DNA of 64,000 nucleotides from Streptomyces fodineus. GTDB taxonomy: Bacteria; Actinomycetota; Actinomycetes; Streptomycetales; Streptomycetaceae. The stretch covers positions 9,548,001 to 9,612,000 of the forward strand of contig NZ_CP017248.1 in assembly GCF_001735805.1 (NCBI RefSeq), in the 5' to 3' direction. The notes beneath the pieces are model-generated. The model made no database searches. It saw only the letters and a program-made list of their open reading frames with translations, and was not told where the DNA came from. Below are positions 8,455-15,903 of this stretch, in pieces. Both the position numbers and the translations under genes were made by a program. How positions within the stretch are numbered: the stretch's first letter is position 1; each line of letters begins with the position of its first letter.

Positions 8455-10230
8455 CGACTGGTCCGGGGTCGTGATGACTGCGGTGCCGTCGGTGAGGTGG
8501 AGGACGAGGTCGGCCTGGGCCGTCAGGCGCAGGTCGTGGGTGATGAGAAGGGTCGTGCGCCCGGAGGTGAGGCGGCGCAGCGGTGCCATGATGCGCGCGG
8601 TGGAGGCGTCGTCGAGTCCGGCGGTGGGCTCGTCGAGGATCAGCACGGGGGCGGTGCGGAGCATGGCGCGGGCGAGTGCGATCCTGCGGCGCTGGCCGCC
8701 GGAGAGGTTGTTGCCCCGTTTGCCGACCGGGGTGTCGTAGCCCTTGGGCAGCGCGCTGACGAAGTCGTGGGCGTCGGCCGCGACGGCGGCGGCGAGCACG
8801 TCGGCCTCGGTGGCGTCGGGGCGGCCGTAGGTGATGTTGTCGCGGACCGTGCCGTCGAAGAGCATGCTGTCCTGCGGGAGCAGGGTGATGTGGCGGCGCA
8901 CCTCCTCCAGGGGGAGTTCGGCGATGTCCCGGCCGTCGAGCAGGATGCGGCCCTTAGACGGCTCATGAAAGCGCAGCAGGAGCTTGCCCAGGGTGGACTT
9001 GCCGGTGCCGCTGGGTCCGGTGACCGCGACGAGCAGGCCGGGTGCGATGTCCAGGGCCACCCGTTCCAGTACGGGGTGTCCGCTGCCGGCGTACGAGAAG
9101 CTGACGTTCTCGAAGGTGACGGCCCCGCGGACCGGTTCGGCGAGCGGCGGGACGTCCTTGCCCGGGGCGGTTTCGGGGAGGGGGCCGGTGCGCAGGACCT
9201 CGATGAGGCGTTCGCAGGCGGCGGTGGCGGAGGAGGCGCTGACGACGAGCTCGCCGAGTTCCTGGAGTTTAGGGTGGAGATAGCCGAGGAAGGCGGCGAA
9301 GGAAAGCAGACCGCCGACGCTGAGGTGGTGTTCGGAGATCTGCCAGGCGCCGGCGCCGATCACGGCCAGCACGCTGAGTGTCTCGACCAGTTCACCCATC
9401 GGCCCGTACACCGACGACAGCCGGATCTGCCGTAGTCCGGCGCGCATCCAGCTGCGTCCCTCGCGGTGCACCTTGCTGTACTCGGCCTGCTGCCGGCCGT
9501 ACGCCTGTACCAGGGGCATGTTGGCGAGGCTTTCCTCCAGCAGGGAGGCCAGGCGGCCGTTGCTGTCGCGTTCGGCGCGGGTGGCGGAGCGCATCAGGGT
9601 GCCGAAGGCCCGGGCGCCGAACCAGATCAACGGGGCGGCGGTCAGGGTGATCAGGGTCAGTTGCCAGCTGGTCCAGAAGGCTGCCACGGCGAACACCACC
9701 GCTCCGGCGGCGGAGGTGATCAGTTCCACGGGCGCGGAGGCGACCAGTGACTCCACGGACTCGATGTCTCCGGTCAGCCGGGATACCAGGTCGCCGGTGC
9801 CGAAGCGGTCCAGGGCGTCCGGAGGGACCTGTTGGAGGTGCTGGAAGACCCGGTCGCGCAGGCCGAGCAGGAAGTGTTCGCTGGTCCAGCCGGCGAGATA
9901 GCCACCCGCCGCGGAGGCGACCGCGCCGGCCACGGCGAGGCCGAGCCAGAGTGCGGCCGGTTCCCAGAAGGCAGTGAGATCGCCGGGGGTGAGCACGTCG
10001 TCGGTGAGGACGCCGACGATGCCGATCGCGCCCGCATCGCACCCGGCGGAGACCATCAGCAGCACGGCGGAGACCAGGATGGCCGCGCGGTTGACACTGA
10101 CCAGCGGCCAGAACGTGCGGAACGCGGCCAGAGGAGAGATACGGGCATGCCGTATCCGGGACGAGGCACTGGCCGCGGGGCCCGCCCCGGATGCGGCCAC
10201 GGGCATGGTCATGGGTGCTGCAGTGTGCAT
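8416..10230 (-). CDS. ABC exporter, fused membrane domain and ATPase
   Basis: 604 residues from the ATG at 10230, preceded by AGGAAG; an in-frame GTG at 10314 would add 28 residues. The N-terminal half (about 30-330) is a six-helix exporter membrane domain. The C-terminal half is the ATPase with Walker A GPSGTGKST, Q-loop LLPQDSMLFDGTVRDNI, signature LSGGQRRR, Walker B VLILDEPTAGLD and the H-loop His in ITHDLR. This is the MsbA/LmrA-type half-transporter layout, working as a homodimer to export lipids, drugs or peptides; no C39 peptidase domain is present. It lies 120 bp downstream of a 41-residue Lys/His-rich peptide gene on the same strand, which makes that peptide a candidate substrate or accessory. 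Confidence 0.93.
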   Translation of the reverse strand: MHTAAPMTMPVAASGAGPAASASSRIRHARISPLAAFRTFWPLVSVNRAAILVSAVLLMVSAGCDAGAIGIVGVLTDDVLTPGDLTAFWEPAALWLGLAVAGAVASAAGGYLAGWTSEHFLLGLRDRVFQHLQQVPPDALDRFGTGDLVSRLTGDIESVESLVASAPVELITSAAGAVVFAVAAFWTSWQLTLITLTAAPLIWFGARAFGTLMRSATRAERDSNGRLASLLEESLANMPLVQAYGRQQAEYSKVHREGRSWMRAGLRQIRLSSVYGPMGELVETLSVLAVIGAGAWQISEHHLSVGGLLSFAAFLGYLHPKLQELGELVVSASSATAACERLIEVLRTGPLPETAPGKDVPPLAEPVRGAVTFENVSFSYAGSGHPVLERVALDIAPGLLVAVTGPSGTGKSTLGKLLLRFHEPSKGRILLDGRDIAELPLEEVRRHITLLPQDSMLFDGTVRDNITYGRPDATEADVLAAAVAADAHDFVSALPKGYDTPVGKRGNNLSGGQRRRIALARAMLRTAPVLILDEPTAGLDDASTARIMAPLRRLTSGRTTLLITHDLRLTAQADLVLHLTDGTAVITTPDQSSTTGMQPEHEAA

Positions 10231-10350
10231 GGCCGGCGCTTCCTGGGCACTGCCCGATCCGACGGCGTGCCGGGATCCGTCGCGCACCTGTGCTGCACGT
10301 ACGGACCCCGGCACGGTCTGCCTGTGCGATCGTGTTCAGCGACCGCCGTG

Positions 10351-10476
10351 CTACTTGGCGCCGGCCTTCTTGTGCTTGCGGTGGTGGTGCTTCTTCTTGT
10401 GGTGCTTGGCCTCGCCGGCGGCGCCGCACTGCTTCTTCTTGGCCTTCTTGGCCAGCGTGATCTTGGCGAAGGACAT
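10351..10476 (-). CDS. 41-residue Lys/His-rich peptide
   Basis: ATG at 10476 preceded by AGGAAGGG at about 10 bases, TAG at 10351. The peptide opens MSFAKITLAKKAKKK, has a single Cys at 17, a short Gly/Ala linker (18-23) and a tail alternating His and Lys (HHKKKHHHRKHKK, 25-37). By count there are 14 Lys, 6 His and 1 Arg in 41 residues. Third codon positions are almost all G or C, as expected of a real gene. There is no signal peptide. Possible roles are a cationic peptide exported by the adjacent ABC transporter, a metal-chelating peptide, or a nucleic-acid-binding protein. No family recognised. Confidence 0.6.
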   Translation of the reverse strand: MSFAKITLAKKAKKKQCGAAGEAKHHKKKHHHRKHKKAGAK

Positions 10477-11264
10477 GGTGAGATATCCCTTCCTGATGGA
10501 CAGTCAAGCGGCGCTGCTCGCCGCTGACTTGATCCTGCGTTGCGCCTGTGAGTACGGGTGCGGCTGGTGCCTCATTCAAGAAGGAAGGTGAGTATTGGCC
10601 TATGTTCCCTTACCGGATCCACGTCCGGGAACGCGACCGAAGCACTCACCGGATCCCCTGCCCGCTGCCCAGCGAAGCTCGGCTCGAGTCGGACTTCGCC
10701 GAGGAAGCCGCCGGACCCGTGCTGCCGCGGGTTGTCGTGGGTGCCGACCGCCGCGAGTGATTGCCGGCCATGGCCTGTGCCCGCCGGGGATAGTGGCCGG
10801 ACGGCGGGCGGATTCTGGTTGCCGGCAGATGGTCACCAGGCGAGGTGGCCGGAGCCACGCCCCGCCTCGCAGTCGGGTGAGTGGGCAAGGGCGTGATATC
10901 TGCGGGCTGTCCCGGAGACGAGGCGTGCACTCGGGCAGGGGCGGGCGGAGCATGTCAGGGCCCCGGCACCTACCGCTGAGCGACGAGATTCTTGGGAATG
11001 CGCTGTTTGTTGACGCCCGATGCCGCAGGCCTGAGCCGGGGTGACCTCATAGCGTCCGAGGCTGTCCATCCGGCGCCGGGCCACAGCGATGTCCCCGAGG
11101 CGAGCCTGGACGACGGCACGCCGGAAGCCCAGCCCGTCTGCCCCTGACGGTGGCTGCGAACTGGCCGAGGGCGCCACACTGCACGAGCCCTCGACACCTG
11201 GCACGCGGAGATCGCCCCGCGCCCGTTCGAACGTTGATGGTTTGCCACTGGCAGAGGGCTGTGG
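10477..11264. other. Intergenic with one weak small frame
   Basis: About 790 bases. It contains the upstream region of the Lys/His peptide gene. A plus-strand frame (10602-10760, 52 codons, opening MFPYRIHVRERD) has a loosely placed AAGGTGAG upstream and might be a small gene. The rest shows no gene. Confidence 0.35.
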
Positions 11265-11858
11265 TCAGTGGCCGCCGCTCGGAGGCTCGCAGTCAGTGCC
11301 GTCGGGGTAGCCGCCGAAGGCATCCGCCTTGGCGGAGTCTCTGCTCATCGTGCCCTCCATACACCAGGGAGAGGCGCCGATGTCGATGAGGAAGCCGACC
11401 CCGGTGGACCCGTCCTGGTACACCTGCACCTTCCCGGCGGAGTAGCCGAGGCTGGTGAGCGCGTTGCGGACGCTGCCCGGGGCGAAGTCACCGCGCCGGC
11501 GCAGCGGTTCGAGTGCGCTCTTGACGCGCCCGACGGCGGTGAGTCCGTCGCAGCGGCTCTGACCGTGGAGCGGGATGGGAACTCTGAAGCCGTGGTTTTC
11601 GGCGTAGTGGTCGGTCGGCGGCACGGTTGAGGTCGGGGTAGCGGCGGCCGTGGGCGCCGTCGGCTTGGGGCTCTCCCCGGGGCAGGGGAAGTCCGCTGGT
11701 GTACTCGGCGTCGATATACCGGTCGGCGTTGGATGCGAACGCCCGTACACGTCGGCGGTATCTCCTGCCCGCTGCGTTCCGCACCCCGCCGTCAGCAGGA
11801 CCATCACCGCCAACGGCAGCATCCCGAGCCGGGCTCTCGTCTTCTTCAGTGTCGTCAT
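11265..11858 (-). CDS. Secreted lipoprotein, hypothetical
   Basis: 197 residues from the ATG at 11858, which follows GGAGG; an upstream in-frame start at 11909 has no ribosome site. The signal peptide ends in a lipobox LTAGC, so the mature protein is lipid-anchored. A Pro/Thr/Ser-rich linker (about 35-80) joins it to a C-terminal domain with four Cys (RCDGL, PWCMEG, DCEPP and an earlier FPCPG), probably disulphide bonded. Typical of actinomycete surface lipoproteins of unknown function. Confidence 0.75.
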   Translation of the reverse strand: MTTLKKTRARLGMLPLAVMVLLTAGCGTQRAGDTADVYGRSHPTPTGISTPSTPADFPCPGESPKPTAPTAAATPTSTVPPTDHYAENHGFRVPIPLHGQSRCDGLTAVGRVKSALEPLRRRGDFAPGSVRNALTSLGYSAGKVQVYQDGSTGVGFLIDIGASPWCMEGTMSRDSAKADAFGGYPDGTDCEPPSGGH

Positions 11859-12562
11859 CCCCCGATCCTCCCCCGCAGCTCGGTGGCCGTCATGAGTACT
11901 TTTACTCATCAGGCCACAACAGGCGCCCCGCCCGTCGTGCCGACTGCGGCCGGACGCTGCTCGGCCAGCACAACCGGAACCGTCGCTACCGTTTAATCCC
12001 GCAGCGGTACCGGAAGCACCCCCGTGTCGCCGTCAGGCGACTCCGCTGTCGCGCCGGCTTCATGACCCCATCGCCTTCCCCGCGACGCCGCCGCCTTGTC
12101 GCAAACGGTACATTGAGCATGCCTGTATGGGTGGTGCTGAGCGGATTGTCCCATCGGGGGGACAGTCTATGACTCCGTAAGTTTCACACGTTTCTTGCCC
12201 GCTGAATTGCCCTTGTCGCGAATCCGTGTCCGACGCGGTGGTCGGTGGTTGGAGCAATGGAAAAGCGTCGACAGAAGCGTGAGTTCAATTTGATCTGTCG
12301 GTTCGTCAGCTCCCTGTGCTAACAAGGGCAAAGCCCAGTAGATGGGCGAATTCCCGGGGGCGTTGCGCCGCGGGCTTTGACTGGACCACGCCCAGAAGAG
12401 GAGAACTTAGTGCGAGATCGGTCTGCCCGGAGCGGTCTTGCCAATCTATCTGTCGGCGAGCAGGATCATCTGGCCGATGGCATGTTCCGGTGTGACACCG
12501 TCATTCCGGCAGTACAGACAAGCGCCGTCACGCCACTGGGCGGGCTGCCGCGTTGCCCCACG
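11859..12562. other. Intergenic, AT-richer patch, weak coding frame
   Basis: About 700 bases. The section 12150-12330 is richer in A/T than its surroundings and may hold promoter sequence. A GTG at 12411 after AGGAGAA opens a frame (ARSGLANLSVGEQDHLADGMFRCDT) that runs into the antisense of the patatin gene; it could be a broken regulator, but I cannot support it as a gene. Confidence 0.35.
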
Positions 12563-13402
12563 TCACCCCCGCCACATGTCGGCCACGGAAGGGGCCAGGA
12601 CAGTCGCCTGGGCATGGCCCGCGCGGGCGGCGGTCGGTCGTCGCGTGTCGTCCGTCATGTTGCGGCCCATCGTGCGGCGCGCGGCGCGGTCCGGGGACAG
12701 CAGGATGACGCGCGTGCCGTCGGCGGACAGTTCCGCGGCTTGCTGCGAGGCGCTCGGATGCGGCCCCACCGCCTGAGGAATCGGCACGACCGCCAGCACC
12801 CGGCGGTACCCGCGTGCGAGCTGGAGGTTGGCGGTCGAACGACTGCCGCCGTCCATCCAGCGCCGGCTCGCTACGGTAACGGGCGGCCATACGACGGGTA
12901 CGGCGCAGCTCGCCGCGACCGCTTCGTGGAGTGTCGCTCCGGAGCGTGAGTCGAACACCTCAAGTTGTCCGGTGCGCGCATCGATTGCGGTGATCCGCAG
13001 CTCTCGCTCGGGCCAGTCGCGTACGTCGCCGAGGAGCGCGCCGACCGTGTCGAAGACCTCCGACTCCGGTCCGGTCCGGGCCCGTAGCGCTGCCCGGGCG
13101 AGGCGTTCGATGGAACGCTGGGGATCGCGGGAGCCGAGCGCCGCCCACAGGAAGCGGGCCGTCTGGCGCGCTGTCACCGGCAGACGGACTGCGTCTTCTC
13201 CGGAGAGCTGACGTTCGTACAGATCTGTGGCCGGGACGCCGGACAGGAGCAGGGATCCGAAGACGGCACCGGCGGAGGTACCGATCACGACGTCGGCGCT
13301 GCGGAGATCGATCCCGGCCTCGGTGAGCCCGGCGAGCACTCCGGTCAACCAGGCCCCGCCCACCGGTCCGCCGCCGCCGAGCACGAGTGCGGTGCCGGAC
13401 AT
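12563..13402 (-). CDS. Patatin-like phospholipase
   Basis: 279 residues. It has all patatin hallmarks: oxyanion loop GGGGPVGGAW (9-18), nucleophile elbow GTSAG with Ser43, and the catalytic Asp184 in DGG. Patatins are cytoplasmic serine lipid acyl hydrolases with a Ser-Asp dyad. There is no signal peptide. The gene is divergent from a TetR regulator (13540), and the 137-bp promoter between them carries two GGGGA-N4-TCCCC palindromes, so it is very likely repressed by that regulator. Confidence 0.9.
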   Translation of the reverse strand: MSGTALVLGGGGPVGGAWLTGVLAGLTEAGIDLRSADVVIGTSAGAVFGSLLLSGVPATDLYERQLSGEDAVRLPVTARQTARFLWAALGSRDPQRSIERLARAALRARTGPESEVFDTVGALLGDVRDWPERELRITAIDARTGQLEVFDSRSGATLHEAVAASCAVPVVWPPVTVASRRWMDGGSRSTANLQLARGYRRVLAVVPIPQAVGPHPSASQQAAELSADGTRVILLSPDRAARRTMGRNMTDDTRRPTAARAGHAQATVLAPSVADMWRG

Positions 13403-13453
13403 GCTTCCCCTCCCCGTGAACGACCGCGGACGCCCCGCCCGCGGTAGGTGAAA

Positions 13454-13469
13454 CGGGGAGCTGTCCCCG
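13454..13469. promoter_or_regulatory. Candidate TetR operator, site 1
   Basis: CGGGGA-N4-TCCCCG: 6-bp arms, same core and spacer length as the stronger site at 13492. It lies just upstream of the patatin start codon (13402), where repressor binding would block that promoter. Confidence 0.5.
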
Positions 13470-13491
13470 GTTGCTCTGTCGACGATAGCAT

Positions 13492-13519
13492 CCGTACCGG
13501 GGAACGCTCCCCGGTACGG
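13492..13519. promoter_or_regulatory. Candidate TetR operator, site 2, 12-bp arms
   Basis: Arms CCGTACCGGGGA (13492-13503) and TCCCCGGTACGG (13508-13519) are perfect reverse complements around ACGC, ending 20 bp before the regulator's start codon. A 28-bp palindrome here fits autoregulation by a TetR dimer. Confidence 0.7.
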
Positions 13520-13539
13520 GGCAGGAAGAGGGAGACAGA

Positions 13540-14196
13540 ATGGACGACCGTCCGCCGGCGGGACGCCGTGACGCGCTGCGCAACCGGAAGCTGTTGACGG
13601 ACAAGGCCCGCGAGGTCTTCGCCGAACAGGGCTTGGATGCCCCGCTCGATGAAATCGCCCGGCGGGCGGGCGTGGGCAACGCCACCCTCTATCGCCACTT
13701 CCCGACCCGTGCCTCGCTCGTCGACGAGGTCTACCGGGATGCGCTCACCGAGACCACATCGGCGGGCGAGCGGGCACGGACCGCCGAAGACGCATGGACG
13801 GGACTCACGGAGTACCTGCGAACAGTGTTCGCGGGCCTGGCGGCAGACCGCGGCACCAACGACCTCATGACCACCAACCTGGAAGGCGTCACCTCCCTGG
13901 AGGAGATCCACGCCCACAACCGCGCAACCATCGACGGGCTGCTCCGGCGCGGTCAGGAGCAGGGCACCATCCGCCCGGACCTCACCACCGAGGACCTGCT
14001 CTTCGCCCTGGCCGCACTGGGCCGGGCTGTTCCCGCGCTCACCACGGTCGCCCCGGATGCCTGGCACCGCCCGCTCGCCCTGCTCCTCGACGGCCTTCGC
14101 GCCCGCCCGGCCACGCCCGCTCTGCCGGCGCCGGCCCTCACTTCCGCCCAGCTCGGCACGGTGCTGCTCAATCTGGGCCCGCATAGGCGGCGTTGA
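13540..14196 (+). CDS. TetR family transcriptional repressor
   Basis: 218 residues with the TetR helix-turn-helix at about 16-62 (LLTDKAREVFAEQGLDAPLDEIARRAGVGNATLYRHF), then an all-helical ligand/dimerisation domain. The start follows AGGAAGAGGGAG. It probably controls itself and the divergent patatin gene through the palindromes at 13454-13519. The ligand is unknown; a lipid or lipophilic compound would suit the neighbouring lipase. Confidence 0.92.
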   Translation: MDDRPPAGRRDALRNRKLLTDKAREVFAEQGLDAPLDEIARRAGVGNATLYRHFPTRASLVDEVYRDALTETTSAGERARTAEDAWTGLTEYLRTVFAGLAADRGTNDLMTTNLEGVTSLEEIHAHNRATIDGLLRRGQEQGTIRPDLTTEDLLFALAALGRAVPALTTVAPDAWHRPLALLLDGLRARPATPALPAPALTSAQLGTVLLNLGPHRRR

Positions 14197-14199
14197 CAG

Positions 14200-14650
14200 G
14201 CCTCTGGCTCACGCGGTTGCCCTGGGAGCCACCCTCACCAGGAACCTCTCCGGCTCGACATCGAGATCATGGCCGTCTTCGCCGCCGGAGCGCTCCTGGA
14301 GACCATTCCCGGCCGTCCCGGCCGTCCCGGCCGTCGCCACCGGCATGGTCCTGTGTGGGGCGAGCATGCCGTGGATCGCGGTCGGCCCGACCACGGTCGT
14401 GCTGCGCCACACCGCTCCGGAACTGGTCGGCCGGGTCTACTCCGGGTTCAACATCATGATGACCCTGCCGCAGATTCTGGCCATGGCCTGCGGCGCCGGT
14501 CTCATCGCTGTGGTCAACTAGAAGGCGGTCCTGGTGGCGATGGCGTCAGTGGTCGTTGTGGCGGCCGGATATCTCTTCACACGCCGGGAGCGGTGGGCGA
14601 CAGCGGATGAGGTGTCACGCGAGCCGGTCCGTGAGGCCGGGCCGGCGTAA
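14200..14650 (+). pseudogene. MFS transporter, C-terminal remnant
   Basis: After frameshifts around 14270-14330 the text reads ATGMVLCGASMPWIAVGPTTVVLRHTAPELVGRVYSGFNIMMTLPQILAMACGAGLIAVV, then a TAG at 14519, then VLVAMASVVVVAAGYLFTRRE. These are the last transmembrane helices of a major facilitator transporter. The 5' two-thirds is missing. A tandem 9-bp repeat (CCGGCCGTC three times near 14310) sits at one of the frame breaks. It may once have been the exporter controlled by the upstream TetR. Confidence 0.65.
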
Positions 14651-14817
14651 CCAGCGGGACGGGGCAGCAGGCTGGGACAGAGGGAGGGGCCGGTGCAGGT
14701 GGACCAGCGAAGTGGTCGAAGCAGCGGGGCACGTCGGCGTGCACACCTGCCGCTGCCGCGCGGGCTGCGCACCTTGCCGCCCGCCCCCGCGCCGTCGCCG
14801 TCCTCATCGCCCCGGCC

Positions 14818-15156
14818 ATGCTGTACGGCGCGTGCGTGCACCTGATCGAGCTCCTCCTGTGGGGCTTCCGCTCCCGCACCTGGGCCCCGTTGTGGCTCAA
14901 CGGCTTCTGGAACTCGCTGATCGTCCTCGACACGCTCTCCGGCGCCCTGCTCCTCAAGGGACGCCGGAGCGGCCTGTACGTCACGTGCCTGACGACGTTC
15001 GCGGACCTGGCGTCGAACCTGTACGCGGTGTACGGCGTGCGGCACAGCAGCCTCGGCGCGGGCGCGGCCGACGTGGTCGTCCTGCTCGCCTTCGGCCTCA
15101 TCGTCTTCGCCACGGCCCCCTGGCCGCACCGCAGGCTCGCCAGGGCTCGCCTGTAG
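14818..15156 (+). CDS. Small integral membrane protein, possibly frameshifted at its 5' end
   Basis: 112 residues from the first ATG, with four hydrophobic helices (MLYGACVHLIELLLWGF, SLIVLDTLSGALLL, VTCLTTFADLASNLYAVYG, VVVLLAFGLIVFATA). A better start may be the GTG at 14694 behind GAGGGAGGGG: its frame (VQVDQRSGRSSGARR) would connect to this one if a single base were gained or lost near 14775, where the two frames cross. Hypothetical membrane protein. Confidence 0.6.
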   Translation: MLYGACVHLIELLLWGFRSRTWAPLWLNGFWNSLIVLDTLSGALLLKGRRSGLYVTCLTTFADLASNLYAVYGVRHSSLGAGAADVVVLLAFGLIVFATAPWPHRRLARARL

Positions 15157-15353
15157 CCGTCCAAGAGCCGTCGCCGAGCCGCGTGCCCTCATGTGTCAAG
15201 TCCCGAATGTACGTGTCACGGAATTCCGGGACATGACGCGGTTTGCTTTTCAGGGCTTACTGAAGGAGGCGGTTCGCGCAGGGCAGACGGTCCGCCGGCA
15301 GCGTCGAAAACCCCTGACGGTGTCCCAGCCGATTCTCGTCTACGGAGGCCCCC

Positions 15354-15638
15354 ATGAAGCGCATCTCGAACCCTCGGCAGGTTCTCATGCTCGCATCCAC
15401 GACCGCCCTGATGGCAGGAGGCGTGCTGCTGCCCGCCACCGCATTCGCCGCCGCCCCGGCGACACCGCACACGCCGACAGCAGCTCACCGGGATGGAAAC
15501 GGCCCTGGTCCCGATGATGGCAGCGGCAATACCCAGGTCCCCAACCGGCCTGGACCGGACAACCCGAACTACGACGACACGCAACACAGCATGATTTACC
15601 GGATCTATGCGCCCTGGCTTTATCGCCACAACGACTGA
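15354..15638 (+). CDS. Small secreted hypothetical protein
   Basis: 94 residues with a Sec signal peptide (basic MKR, hydrophobic core, AFA cleavage near residue 32). The mature part is Pro/Gly/Asp/Asn rich with repeats of PGPD and ends in an aromatic segment (YRIYAPWLYRHND). AGG-rich sequence precedes the ATG. No family recognised. Confidence 0.7.
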   Translation: MKRISNPRQVLMLASTTALMAGGVLLPATAFAAAPATPHTPTAAHRDGNGPGPDDGSGNTQVPNRPGPDNPNYDDTQHSMIYRIYAPWLYRHND

Positions 15639-15727
15639 CCTTGAGCCAGAACTGTCGCGTGAGCGTGGTCGAGGGCGCGTGCGGTTTCCTCTGGAGCAAC
15701 GGCTCATCGGCGCTTCACACCCTGGGC

Positions 15728-15836
15728 GAAGACCGGGGTGTGGGCGCGGTTCCACCGCCTGGTCCTCGACGAACTCGGCTCCCGCGGCGGCCTGGACTGG
15801 TCCCGCCGCACAATCGACTCCGTGAACATGCCCTGA
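15728..15836 (+). mobile_element. IS5 (IS427-like) transposase remnant
   Basis: Translates to VWARFHRLVLDELGSRGGLDWSRRTIDSVNM, nearly the same as the stretch at 40640-40730 of the interrupted IS5 copy. About 110 bases survive, with no ends visible. Confidence 0.75.
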
Positions 15837-15903
15837 ACTCCGCGCCTCCTACGCCCTGCCCGCACAGTAGGGGAGGGGCGCTCGCGATGGACGATGACAC
15901 ACA

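Noticed and set aside
9392..10579. 395-codon minus-strand frame spanning the Lys/His peptide gene and the ABC exporter
   Set aside because: It is out of frame with both; its Gln/Glu/Arg-rich start is the shifted reading of the Lys/His codons.
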